Made by a program: the position numbers and the translations under genes
Shown: in pieces, positions 9,464 through 21,438 of the stretch
Layout: every line of letters begins with the position of its first letter
Position numbering within the stretch: position 1 is the first letter of the stretch
Source of the DNA: Musa acuminata AAA Group
Lineage: Eukaryota; Streptophyta; Magnoliopsida; Zingiberales; Musaceae
DNA: 64,000 nt
Assembly (NCBI RefSeq): GCF_036884655.1
Contig: NC_088345.1
Span: 20,233,001-20,297,000 of the forward strand
Direction: 5' to 3'
Notes under the pieces: model-generated
Database searches by the model: none
The model's input: the letters and a program-made list of their open reading frames with translations, nothing else
Told to the model about the DNA's origin: nothing

Positions 9464-11362
9464 AAAAACCCACAAGCTAGGAGCAAGAGATGATATCTCG
9501 ATAGTGGATGCTCAAGACATATGACTGGAGATCCATCTCATTTCTCTATGCTCACTAGCAAAGAAGAAGGGTACGTCACCTTCGGAGACAACAACAAAGG
9601 CAAAATCATTGGCAAGGGAACTATTGGTAACAAATTTAGTTTTTCCATTGATGATGTTTTACTAGTTGATGGATTGAAACACAATCTCTTAAGTATAAGT
9701 CAACTATGCGATAAAGGTTATATCGTTAGGTTTGAATCAAATATGTGCATTGTTGAAAAACCAAATCATAACATGACTATGATTGCGTTAAAACAAAATA
9801 ATGTCTATACCATCAATCTTGATGAACTAAGTAATGAAATGTGTTTCTCCGCCGTAAATGATGATGCTTGGCTTTGGCATAGGAGATTAGGTCATGCAAG
9901 CATGAAAACAATATCTAAAATCTCATCTCAAAAACTAGTACGAGGGATTCCGAATATGAAGTTTATTAAGGATAAGGTATGCGATGCATGTCAACTAGGG
10001 AAACAAATAAAAACAAGCTTCAAACCAAAAAATCAAATTAGCACCACTAGACCGTTACAATTGATCCATTTGGACTTATTTGGACCAATTGATACAACAA
10101 GTCTAGGTGGAAGCAAATATGCTTTTGTGATTGTGGATGACTACTCTAGATACACTTGGACCTATTTCTTAACTCACAAAAGTGATTGTTTCAATTGTTT
10201 CTCTAAATTTTGTAAACTCACTCAAAACGAAAAAGGTTTCATGATTTCATCAATACGAAGTGATCATGGTGGCGAATTTCAAAACCATGACTTTCAAAAT
10301 TTTTGTGAAGTTAATGGATACAATCATAACTTCTCCACTCCGAGAAATCCCCAACAAAATGGAGTAGTTGAAAGAAAAAATAGAAACCTACAAGAAATGG
10401 CAAGAACTATGTTAAATGAACATAGTTTACCTAAGTATTTTTGGGCCGAAGCCGTAAATACGGCTTGCTACATCATGAATAGAGTCCTAATAAGACCTTC
10501 CATATCAAAAACTCCCTATGAATTATGGAATAACAAAAAACCAAATATTTCCTATTTTAAAGTTTTCGGTTGTAAATGCTTTATTTTAAATGAAAGGGAT
10601 GCCTTAGGAAAATTTGATGCTAAATCCGATGAAGGCATCTTTCTTGGTTACTCTTCCGTTTCGAAAGCTTTTCGGGTTTTTAATAAAAGAACCTTAGTAA
10701 TTGAAGAGTCTATTCATGTAGTCTTTAATGAAGTCTCAAATTTTAAGAAAAATGATTTTGACGATGATCTTGGTTTTGATAATTTGAATTTAAATGAACC
10801 CCTTCCTCAAAATAGCAACTTGGATGCACCTTCTTCCGAAATTTCCTTACCTAAGGAATGGAAGTATATAGATTCTCATCCAAAGGAGCTAATTATAGGG
10901 GATACATCTAAAGGGATTCAAACTCGTTCCTCTTTCAAGAATTTTTGTGCTAATGCCGCCTTCCTCTCTCAAATCGAACCTAAGTGCATTGACGAGGCCA
11001 TAAAAGATGATTTTTGGGTTATTGCAATGCAAGAGGAATTAAATCAATTTGAGAGAAATAAGGTGTGGGAGCTTGTTCCTAGACCTAGTGACCATTTAGT
11101 CATTGGTACTAAGTGGGTCTTTAGAAACAAGCAAGACGAAAATGGTATCGTGGTTAGAAACAAGGCTAGACTAGTGGCCAAAGGTTTCAACCAAGAGGAA
11201 GGTATCGATTACGAAGAAACCTTCGCTCCCGTGGCTCGATTAGAAGCCATAAGGATGCTCCTTGCCTATGCTAGTAGTTATAATTTTAAACTATTTCAAA
11301 TGGATGTCAAAAGTGCCTTCTTGAATGGTTTTATTTCCGAAGAAGTATACTCTTTTTCCTAA
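9464..11362 (+). pseudogene. pol: Pol part 1 of element C: protease, integrase, RT N-terminus
   Basis: Reads on in the gag frame after the TAG. An internal TGA at 9491-9493 replaces the Trp expected before the protease motif [10 protein letters not shown] (D at about 9503), so the longest ATG frame starts at 9521. In that frame are the pre-integrase HHCC zinc region ([10 protein letters not shown] ... CDACQLGKQ) and the integrase core with D185 (HLDLFGP), D248 (RSDHGGEF) and E284 (GVVERKN), a D-D-35-E spacing. An RT start follows ([38 protein letters not shown]). After EEVY the frame is lost to a 29-bp deletion relative to H (H 39142-39192). All catalytic residues seen are intact, so the damage is limited to these two lesions. 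Confidence 0.9.
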
Positions 11363-12473
11363 TCATGTATTCAAATTGACTAAGGCTCTCTATGGCTTGA
11401 AACAAGCTCCTAGAGCTTGGTATGAAAGGCTTAGTTCCTTTCTTATTTTAAATAATTTTACCAAAGGCAAGGTTGATACTACATTGTTTATTAAATATTT
11501 TGAAAATAATTTTCTTATTGTGCAAATTTATGTTGATGATATTATTTTTGGCTCTTCGGATGAATCACTATGTGAATCGTTTGCCAAATCTATGAGTCAT
11601 GAATTCGAAATGAGTTTAATGGGGGAATTAACTTTCTTTTTAGAATTACAAATCAAACAACTTAAGGATGGTATATTTCTTAACCAATCTAAATATACGT
11701 TAGAATTGTTAAAACGATTTAACATGGATAATTCAAAAGAAATAAACACCCCTATGAGTATTGCGACTAAGTTAGATATGGATGAAATTAGTGAAAATTT
11801 CGATCAAAAAACATATAGGGGTATGATAGGTAGTCTACTCTACCTTACTGCGACTAGACCAGATATCATGTTTAGTGTAGGACTTTGTGCTAGGTTTCAA
11901 TCAAATCCTAAACTATCTCATCTTAAAAGTGTTAAAAGAATATTTAGGTATCTTAAAGGAACTCCAAATTTAGGTTTATGGTATCCAAAATCTGAAAATT
12001 TTGATTTAATGGCTTATGCGGATGCCGATTTTGGCGGATGTAGAATAGATAGAAAAAGTACATCCGGAATATGCCAATTTTTAGGACATGCACTTGTTTC
12101 TTGGACTTCCAAGAAACAAAATTCAGTAGCACTATCTACGGCGGAAGCCGAATACATTGCTGTAAGTGCATGCTGTGCACAAGTTGTTTGGATGAAAAAC
12201 ACATTAGAAGACTATGGAATTCACTTTAAAAATATTCCCATAAAATGTGATAATACTAGTGCCATATGTCTTACTAAAAATCCAATTCAACATTCTAGAA
12301 CTAAGCACATCGACGTTAGGCATCATTTCATACGCGATCATGTCCTTAACAATGATGTTGTTCTAGAATTCATTGACACAAAGCATCAATTAGCAGATAT
12401 ATTCACAAAAGCCTTGAATGAAGACCAATTTGAATTCATTAGAAGGGAATTAGGTATGTTAAATTGTCCCTAA
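11325..12473 (+). CDS. pol: Pol part 2 of element C: RT palm and RNase H
   Basis: A 382-residue frame continuing pol after the frameshift. It has [19 protein letters not shown], the catalytic YVDD at residues 69-72 ([10 protein letters not shown]), and [14 protein letters not shown]. The RNase H domain follows ([43 protein letters not shown]) and ends [28 protein letters not shown] copies the packaged RNA and RNase H removes the template. The nominal ATG is not a natural start; this is the C-terminal part of the gag-pol polyprotein. No stops, knuckle loss or missing catalytic residues are seen here. Confidence 0.92.
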   Translation: MVLFPKKYTLFPNHVFKLTKALYGLKQAPRAWYERLSSFLILNNFTKGKVDTTLFIKYFENNFLIVQIYVDDIIFGSSDESLCESFAKSMSHEFEMSLMGELTFFLELQIKQLKDGIFLNQSKYTLELLKRFNMDNSKEINTPMSIATKLDMDEISENFDQKTYRGMIGSLLYLTATRPDIMFSVGLCARFQSNPKLSHLKSVKRIFRYLKGTPNLGLWYPKSENFDLMAYADADFGGCRIDRKSTSGICQFLGHALVSWTSKKQNSVALSTAEAEYIAVSACCAQVVWMKNTLEDYGIHFKNIPIKCDNTSAICLTKNPIQHSRTKHIDVRHHFIRDHVLNNDVVLEFIDTKHQLADIFTKALNEDQFEFIRRELGMLNCP

Positions 12474-13493
12474 ACAATAAACTTGTTTGATTGGATTTTC
12501 TGTAAAGTTTTTCATATTCTTTCCATCTCTCGGTGAATCTAATCCTTCTCCTTCAAATTCCATATGACATGTTGTGAAATCTCGAAATCGATTTTGATAA
12601 CTTGATTATGAATTTCAAGTTAGCAATTTGATTTAAATAAGTTTTATCTAAATCATAACCTTGATCTTGCAAAATTGGAATCACAAATAATATCTTTTGG
12701 CATTCATGAATTGATAAATATGAAAGTATTGGCATTCATGACTTGAATTTGATTGAAACATTGTATGCTTAAATTAATCATTCTCCTATGTTTCAAAATC
12801 CTTTAAATGCCTTATATGATAATTGAAAAGCAATATTGAGATTCTAATGTATTTAACGATTTAAATGAGTTTGTATTCGAATTATGATCTTGACTTCGTG
12901 AGATTACTACTTGAATTTTTATCCCAATCTCTCTCTTGTAAATCTACAATTTCTGTTATTTATAGAAAGAAGAGATTAGATAATATGAATGCATGCTGAA
13001 TTTTCCTCTAAAATGATCTCTGCATAAATATTTTTGCATACTTAATTTTTCAATGATAAAATCGTTGTATGACAAAATATGTGCTTCAAGTCTCATTTCC
13101 CTTTTTGTTGATGACAAAGGGGGAGAAAAGTGATGACTTATATCATTCTTAATAGCATGCCAAAATATGAATTGCAAAATCCTTGAAAATATCGTAAGAT
13201 TGATTGATCATATTGAATGCATGTCTAAAATGTATAATCATGCAATTCAAGTTGAAAATCTTTATCTCTTGTCATAGTAAAATTTGTCTCTTATCTTTCG
13301 ACTTGAAAAAGATTTTCATCAAAGTTTCGCATTTACATTATGCTTAATAAGAATAACGATAAGTTCTACGGTTAGAGCTTATCGATTTATACTTGAATTC
13401 AATGGATGAAATTCAAGTGTTTTATCTTCTCATAATATGGCATATAGATAGGGGGAGTTACGTTTAACTCCATCATCAATTGATTGTCATCAT
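12474..13493 (+). other. Element C 3' non-coding region
   Basis: About 1 kb between pol and the PPT with no coding similarity. A TTGATGACAAAGGGGGAGAA box at about 13106-13136 looks like a second, upstream polypurine tract. It also holds the TAGATAGGGGGAGTTA box near 13446, a third purine run. Such repeated PPT-like motifs are known from Sireviruses. Confidence 0.75.
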
Positions 13494-13508
13494 AAAAAAG
13501 GGGGAGAT
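13494..13508 (+). other. Polypurine tract of element C
   Basis: AAAAAAGGGGGAGAT directly before the 3' LTR. Confidence 0.92.
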
Positions 13509-14728
13509 TGTTGAATCTCGGATTTTGATGATAAAATCAATTGATGAGTTATTTGATCTAATCCATATTATTGAGTTAAGTATGCAGGATTAACTACGAT
13601 AACCAGAAAACACAAAGCAAGAATACCGGAGTCAAGTTCGATGAACGTTTAAGAGTCCGAAGAATCGTCGGAGATGCTGATGGAACCAACCGAGAAGAAA
13701 TCGGGAACCTATTGGAAGTTCGCCGAAGAGATCGTCGTAGGTTCGGAGAGATCACTGAGAAGTCTCGGCTACTCATTAAAGTCATCACAAGTTCAGGAGC
13801 GTGCTTGGACCCCGTCGGAAGAAGTTCGTCGGAAAGCTCGCCGGAACAAGACTTGACGTTCGCGGTTGATAAAATTGCTTAGGATGTGTTTTGTTATGTA
13901 GTTCACTTGTAATTAGGATTAGGATTAAGAAGATAATCCTATATCCTGGTTAGGGGCCAATTGGGCCCGAGTTCGGACTAGTTTAGGCCAAGATTGAAGC
14001 CCAACTAGTGGCTGAAAACACTGTAGTCGGGCTGAAAACACTGTAGGCGGTGGCACCGCCCAGCACCCGAGAGCTGGGCGGTGACACCTCCTGGGCTGGG
14101 CGGTTGCACCGCCCAGCACCCGAGCGCTGGGCGGTGGCACCGCTTGGCTGGGCGGTGGCACCGCCAGCATCGGGAAACCAAAGAGAATTCAAATTTGGAG
14201 CCCAAATTTGAATCCTCTTGAGGCCTATAAATACCCCTCAAAACTCAGCTGAGGATACAACTTTTTGTGTAGCAAAAGTTTGAGAGAAAGGTCTTAGAAA
14301 AGTGTTAGCTTGTCTTATTTTCAATTTGCTAGTGTTCACCTCATCTCTTCTCGAAAATCTATAAGAGAGTGAACCGCTTGTAAAGAGTTGTAAGAGGGGT
14401 ATTTACCCTTCCATTTCAAGAGACTTGCTAGTGGAAGGTGGGAGCCTCATCGAAGAGGGGCCTCGCAAGTGGAGTAGGTCATTTGACCGAACCACTCTAA
14501 AATTGGCGTGATTCTTGGTTTGCATTTCATTATTTCTATTTACATTATTGCAAACCTTCTTATATGCTTTAAGTTCCTTATTACTTTTGCTGCACATATT
14601 TAAGAATACGCTTTCAAGATTAAGCTTTTCAAGTTCCGTTCTTATCGTACGAAAGATTTACTAAAACCGAAGTTTTAATCCGCTGCACTAATTCACCCCC
14701 CCCTCTTACTGCCGCTCCGATCCTAACA
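13509..14728 (+). repeat. Element C 3' LTR
   Basis: Nearly identical to the 5' LTR. It carries one additional palindrome unit (about 14140-14163), has TATAAATA at 14226-14233 and ends GATCCTAACA followed by TSD GACAA. Confidence 0.95.
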
Positions 14729-14733
14729 GACAA

Positions 14734-16904
14734 CCAATTGATGATGGAGTTAACCTTAACTCCCCCTATCGATATGTCATAGTGATAGAATCTTGAATTC
14801 AAGTTGAATTCAAGTCAAAGCAATATTTCATCATGAATATATGCAACACATTATATGCATATCATTGCATTGCATACATTATCATTATCATAAATATTTC
14901 AAATCATCATGGTATCAAAATATCAAACTATATTATATCCTACTATGTATGATTCTCATATCATCATATCTTGTCCCTCTTTGTCATCAACAAAAAGGAA
15001 AAGTACAACTATCAAGTTTTAGATATGTAATTTCAAATCATTACATTATAAATATAATATAAAGTTTTATCATCATGCAAGCTAGTAATTTTCTTTCTTC
15101 TCTTCTGAGAAGTGTATGCTAGCAATTTTACTTCCTTACAAGTTTTTCTCCTTACAATTTATAAGCTAGCAAAATTAGCAAGTGCTACATCATATTAGAA
15201 CATGTAAGCTAGCAAATTTATATCATTTTAGAGTATGCAAGCTAGCAAATTTTACATATTTGAAAGTTTACAAAATTTTAAATCTTTTGAGATATGCAAG
15301 ATAGACTATTTTTGCATCTTTTTGAAATGTGTAACTTAGCAAATATTGCTTCTCTTGAGATTTGCAAGATAGCAATTCTTGCTTCTCTTTTGAGATGAAC
15401 AAGCTAGCAAGTTTGCCTCTTTTCGTGATGTGCATACTAGCAATTCTTTCTCCCCCTTTGTCATTAGCAAAAAGAGGGGAATAACAATACAATAGTGCAA
15501 TTCATTTCCCTTTATTTCAATCTTCAAATCATGACAAGGATAAATAACAAAGATGAAGAATTAAGTCATGAATGTCAAAAGACCATATATTATTTTTGAT
15601 AAATTTCTTCTTTTGTAAATAGAAAGCATGATAGGAAACAATCTTAATTCAGAAAGAAGACTCAAAGTTATAATTCCAAGAATTCACAGGAAAAATCATG
15701 ATTCATTTGATAAAAAGATTGTCGATTCATGCATTTGAATAAATATTTTTAAACCAACATCACTTAAACTCATCATGCATAATTTCAAAATGTAAAATCA
15801 TCAAACATGATATAAATATTTATTTTCAAAACATTCATCATTATTTTCAACTCATTCAATTTGTCAAATCAACAAAGTCCCTTTCAAGAGATTCAAAATG
15901 AAATGAAGAGATTTATCGATCTCTTGAAATGCTTGTGATTTCCTTTCTCTCCTTTGTCATTGTAAATAATAAAAAAGAATAGGCGAATAATATATAACAA
16001 AACTCAAGTCATAAATTATCAAGATGTCAAGTAGCATATCATGGTTAACTAGAATAAGTCTCATTTTTAGTGAATAGCAAAAAGAATTGTAGGAGAACAA
16101 GATCTCAATTCATGTATATAAAATCTTTAATCATCAAAATCATGATTTGGATTAAACTCATTCAAATAAAAATAATCAAAATCACTTTAATAGTTCAAGA
16201 GATTCAAAATATAAATAGATTCATTACTAAGGATCTCTAAGATGAAGACTCGATAAGATAGAGATTTTTTTTTTTTTTAAGAAACATACATTCTCCCTTT
16301 TTTTGCTTCAATTTAAGTGATTTGATTTCATATAAGCATGCCTTTGTCTTTTATGCCAAACAAAAATATGTATCATTGTTTAAAAGTAAAGTTCATCATC
16401 ACAAAGATCATCATGCATAATTTCGAAATATAAACTCATTAAGCATGATTTTAAATCATCATTATGTTATTTCATCAAGTATGATTTCATAAAGTGTTTT
16501 TAATCAAAATTATTTTGTTTATTGTAGTAATACATTTTCCTTTTTTGCATCAATGATTCAATCATATCATAAGATATACAAATCATAAATACAAAGAAAT
16601 CTGAAAGATATAAGATCAAAAGTGTACATGTAATTCCAAAACATAAGATTTCAAATCATTATGCATCATTAAATCTACAACATGATCATTTTCAATTAAA
16701 ATGATTAAGTGAATCTAACTTGTCATACTTAGTGCTAGGAGTTAATATGCAATTGTCATGCTCAATTTTTTATTTTTAAAATCACTAGAAAGATAAGCAT
16801 GATCCCAAAACTTTTAACATTTTCATTATATCATTAAACATGCAATTTAAAAAAAAATTATATATAATTTTTCTAAACTAAATTAAAAATAATTCATGAA
16901 AAAC
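14734..16904 (-). other. Element B internal non-coding region
   Basis: Reverse-strand counterpart of the A, D and E non-coding region. It holds the GCTAGC-type repeats at about 15070-15440, two CTCCCCCTTTGTCAT boxes (about 14972 and 15450; purine tracts on the minus strand) and long AT-rich text. No supported ORF. Confidence 0.75.
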
Positions 16905-17500
16905 ATCAAATAATTTCAAAGTAAACTAAGGGGATTTTGATTACCTTATCATCGAAAGCCGTTAAGGCGTAGTTTGCCACCTCGCCTTTGTTAGTTTTTT
17001 CTTCATCTTCGGATGAACTCAATTCGTCCCAAGCCATCTTTAGTGTTTTCTTCTTCTTTTATAGCTTCTTCTTTTTAGGTTCATTTTTATTCTTTGATTC
17101 TTATTTTAAGAATTTTTTAAGCTTTATTGTGAGAAGTTCAAAGTCATTATCACTTGAGCTTTCGCTCGAGTGGTCATCTTGAGTTCTAAGTGCCAAATCC
17201 TTCCTGTTCTTTGGAAGATTGTTCTCGAGTTCTTCATATGCATTGCACGTCATTTCATAGGTCATCAAAGACCCAATGAGTTCTTAAATCGGAAAATAGT
17301 TCAAGTTCTTTGATTCTTGTATTGCCATTACTTTCGAATCCCAATTTTTAGAAAGTGATCGTAAAACTTTATTTACAAGTTCAAGATTCGAAAAACTTTT
17401 ATCAAGAGCTTTTAGACTATTGACGATATCCGTAAAACGGGTGTACATATCTCCAATAGTCTCGCTTGGTTCCCTACGAAATAATTTAAAATTACGTATC
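16905..17500 (-). pseudogene. Element B second, partial gag copy
   Basis: Reverse-strand gag from the 'LFRREPSETIGDMYTRF' block (near 17470) through the acidic region to the YFEI-like tail near 16905. The N-terminal third is absent: at about 17500 the text switches to non-coding sequence resembling 16400-16860. Since B also has a fuller gag at 59699-60651, this is an internal partial duplication. The junction has a short CAAAA match on both sides. Frames are interrupted; the longest open stretch is 17284-17535. Confidence 0.75.
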
Positions 17501-17775
17501 AAAATCATCATGTATAACTTCAAAATCTCATGCATAGAATAAAATCATCAAGCATTGTACCAAAACTTCTAATATTTTCATTACATCATTACATCATTAT
17601 ACATCATTAAATCATCAAAATTGATTTCATCAAACATGAAGTGTTTTTAAAATCATTTTGTTCGTTGTAGTAATGCATTTTTCTTTTTAAGTGAATCTAA
17701 CTTTTCATGCTTAGTGCTAGGAATTAATATGCAATTGTCATGCTCAAATTTTAATTTTTTTTAAAGTCACTTAGA
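17501..17775 (-). other. Element B duplicated non-coding segment up to the D insertion
   Basis: Non-coding text parallel to 16430-16800 (same 'tgcttagtgctagga' and 'gcaattgtcatgctc' words). It ends in TTAGA, the left TSD of D. B resumes at 59617-59621 with TTAGA. Confidence 0.8.
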
Positions 17776-19342
17776 TGTTAGGAATGAGTCAACACTAAGG
17801 GGGGGGGGGGGGGGGGGATTCATGAATTAGTGTAGCGGATAAAATCATATAGGTTTCAAAAGCTTTCGTTTCAATTAAATCCATTTCGGAATTGTATTTA
17901 ACTTGAAACATATGAGAGCGTAAGCAAGGTAAGGAGGAGAGACAGTTTGCTATAAAAGTAAATTGCTCAAAAGAAATACAAACCAGATTTTTATAGTGGT
18001 TCGATCGTTGTGACCTACATCCACTCCCGATTCCTCCTCCGTTGAGGCCACCGACATCTACTATCGGTCTTTCTTCAATGAGCAAAGACCAACTATCCTT
18101 TTACACCCCTCTTCTCCTTTTTACATGTTTAGGAGATAATATTTTACAAGCACTTACTCCTCTCTAAATAGAATTCTAAACTTAGAGATTACTACAACAT
18201 TTTCTCACTTTTAAATTCTTTGTGCTTATGTGTGGTAACCAGGGATGAGGGTATTTATAGGCTTAAAGTGAATTTAAACTTGAAGCCTAAAAATGTCTCA
18301 TCCGGGGTCCTTCAAGTACTGGCGGTACCACTACCTGTGCTGGGCAGTACCACTGACTGCAGCACTAACACTGACACTATCACTAGGCAGTACCACCGCT
18401 TGACACCTTGCCACTAGGCAGTACCACCGCCCAGTCAGGCGGTACCACTACTTGATAGTCTCTTAGAGACTATGTTTGGGTGATACACCGCTTGACAGTC
18501 TCGGAGACTGTGCCACATCGGTTCCACCTATTGGATCACTGTTTGGGCCTTGCACTTGGCCCAACACAGCCCAAACTTGGGCCCAATTGACCCCTAATTG
18601 AGTTGGCTCAATTCCAATACAATTATGTTCTAACTATGAATTTTAAGACATTTACTAAGCTAAATAAGTCTGTAAGTCTAGGTTTCTTCTAGCGAGCTTC
18701 CGGTAATCTTCTAACGAACTTCCGACGATCTCTCGACAATATTCCAATGGACTCCCGGCAAGCTCTTAGACTTTATGATGATCTTCTTGGCGAGTTCCGA
18801 TGAGCTTCTTTGGCAAGCTCTTGGACTTCTCGATCAATTCCGATAGAACTTCTGACGAACTCTCGAACTCCCAACGAAATCTCATTCTTGACTCCGAGAC
18901 TTCATTTTGCTTTATGCCTTGCTATTGTAGTTAATCCTACACACTTAAAGCCTAATTCAATCTAGACAATTATTATAAGGCTTAAATCAAATATTTTTCG
19001 GCATGTCATTGGTTCATCGACGCTTCATCCGATTCTTCGGCACATCGTCCTATCTTGTGGCCTATTGCCCAATCGGTCAGTTGACATCTGTAACTCCAAT
19101 TTCCTTAGCGCAATTTTCTCTCTTCTTAGCCCGATGCCCGAACCCATGGCCCGAGGCCTTCAGTTAATACGTCGACCGATCCTTTGGCTCGACATCCAAT
19201 CTTCTGACATGTTTCTCTCCGGCCCAATATGATTCTTCCTACTTTAATTGTCTCTCCCTTATCGAAGCTTCCTACATCACTCAAAACGTAGATCAAATAA
19301 ACACTATCAATTGGTTTTATCATCAAAATCCGAGATTCAATA
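17776..19342 (-). repeat. Element D 3' LTR
   Basis: Reverse orientation. The left edge TGTTAGGAATGAGTC is the LTR 3' terminus. The right edge reads TTCAATA, so the canonical terminal TG has become TA. It contains a G homopolymer of about 20 (17799-17818), a TATA box complement at 18252-18259 and palindrome boxes at about 18310-18520. Confidence 0.87.
18252..18520 (-). promoter_or_regulatory. U3 palindromes and TATA box, element D 3' LTR
   Basis: TATTTATA (complement of TATAAATA), followed rightwards by GGCGGTACCACC-type boxes. Confidence 0.7.
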
Positions 19343-21438
19343 ATCTCCCCCTTTTTGATAATGTTAACCAATTGATGACGGAGTTAACCTTAACTCCCCC
19401 TATCAATATGCCATATTGATAGAACTCTTGAATTAAAAAAAAAAACATGTCATCATAAAATCATGCATAACATCATCATACTTCTCCCCCTTTGTCATCA
19501 ACAAAAAGGAGAAGTGCAACATTCGAGCAACAAGTTTTTAGAGATATGCAAGTTTTGCAACATATAAGCTAGCAAATTTTTCATCACTTTACAACATGCA
19601 AACTAGCAAATTTTTGGTGATGTTCAGGATAGAAAATTCTACTCCTTGCAATTTGTAAGCTAGCAAATTTAGAATTTTAGCAAGTTTTACATCATGCAAA
19701 CTAGTAACTTTTTGCTTCTCTTTAGATAACAAGCTAGCAATTCTATCAAGTTTTACATCATGCAAACTAGCAAGGTTTGCTTTTCTTTGTGATATGCATG
19801 CTAGCAAATTTTTCTTTTTTGAGATGTGCATACTAGCAATTCTCTCTCCCCCTTTTTTATTGGCAAAAAGAGGGGTATAATAAAATAATAGTGTAATTCA
19901 TTTTCTTTTACATCAGTTTTCAAATTATGACAAAAATAAAGTGTCATTCTTATTTTAATATGTTTGTGCATCATTAAAAACATGCACTATTTCAACACCT
20001 TACATTTCATCCTTCATGTATGATACCAAAATATTAATCATTACTATGGGCTTATCATATATGAGACTCAAGCATTCATGATACGTCATTTTGGGCAAAA
20101 TGTTCATGATGCTAAGACATTAAAAACTTTTAAGCATTTATTAATATTTTGATCTTGATACTAAGCATTCATCATTTATTTTCTCCCCCTTTCCATCAAT
20201 TTTCAAATCATCACATAAAGAATAACAAGAAAAAATAATTTGGTGATGAGTTATACTTTGTGAAAACAAGGGAGTATCGAAACACGAAAGAAAAATCAAT
20301 TTATGTATACAATATTCCAAACATCAAAGCACATCATCTCAAGTTGTGAGAAAAATTAATCAAGGAAACATTATGATTCATTTGGACAAATATTCTCTTT
20401 AATAAAATGTAAGAAATCATTCGAGAATAAAAAGTGAGGAATCTTGATTCACATAAGGAAAATATCATGTTTTGAATCCGAGAATTCAAGATCATGATTT
20501 CAATAATGCTTCCTTTTAATATATAGCAAGTAGAATCATAGGAGATCAAATAGTAAAAGATGTTCAAAAGAAATTTGAAGTCATGAATTCTGAAAGAGAT
20601 ATTCTTTTTAGTAAATGACAAAAAAAGACATAAGAGATCAAATGATATAATATCTTGATTCATGCATAAGAAATCTCAAGTTATAATTCTTGAAAAATCA
20701 AGATAAAAGCTCATTCAAATTCAAATCATCAACTCAAAATCATTTCTAGAGATTCAAAATGACATAAGTAACTTTATCAATCTCTTAGTGAAAATATTAA
20801 TAAGATAGAGAAAAAAAAATTTTCAAGAAAAATGCTTTCATCTTTTTAGTTATTTTAATTCATGTGATTTATTTTATAGAAGCATGCCTTTTTCATTTAT
20901 GCTAAATAAAAAACATGCATCAACATTTAAAACCGAAGAAGAACTTTCATTATGACAAAGATCGATAATCCATAAATCATAAGAATCATCATACATAATT
21001 TCAAAATATAAACTTATTAACCATGATTTCAAATCATCATTACATTTTCATTAAGACATCAAGCATGGTTTCGTTGAACATAATGTTGAATGATTCTTAA
21101 AGATATCTAAATTTCTTTAGTTTCAATTTGTGTGATTGACTTTATATTAGCATGCCCAAATATTTGTTCTTATGTCGAAACTATGCATCATGTTTAAAAT
21201 CGAAAACCAAAGACAAGATTCATCACAAAAATCATGGTATACAAGCATTAGATTTATATCTAACATTTTATTGCATTATCATAAAACATGCAATTGTCAT
21301 GATCTTTTTCAAAATTATTAGAAAGATAAGCAAAATCCTAAAACTTTTAACGTTTTCATTACATCATTAAACATGTAATTTTCAAAAAAACATTATATAA
21401 TTTTTTAAAAATAAATTAAAAATAACTCATGAAGAACA
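19343..21438 (-). other. Element D PPT and internal non-coding region
   Basis: Begins with ATCTCCCCCTTTTTGAT, the PPT on the minus strand. It then matches the A/B/E non-coding region: upstream PPT-like boxes near 19486, 19850 and 20185, and GCTAGC-type repeats at about 19560-19850. No coding similarity. Confidence 0.78.

Larger units (their letters stand above)
6633..14728 (+). mobile_element. Element C: complete Sirevirus (Ty1/copia) with gag-pol
   Basis: Full 8.1-kb element with TSD GACAA on both sides (6628-6632 and 14729-14733). LTRs are 1,213 and 1,220 bp and nearly identical: by eye about eight substitutions and two indels, so it is one of the youngest insertions here. Order: 5' LTR, PBS, gag, protease, integrase, RT, RNase H, about 1 kb of 3' non-coding DNA, PPT, 3' LTR. 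It interrupts B only 25 bp from B's LTR. A nonsense codon at the protease and a 29-bp deletion in RT make it non-autonomous. Confidence 0.95.

Noticed and set aside
12014..12202. Minus-strand frame antisense to C RNase H
   Set aside because: Shadow of the pol frame.
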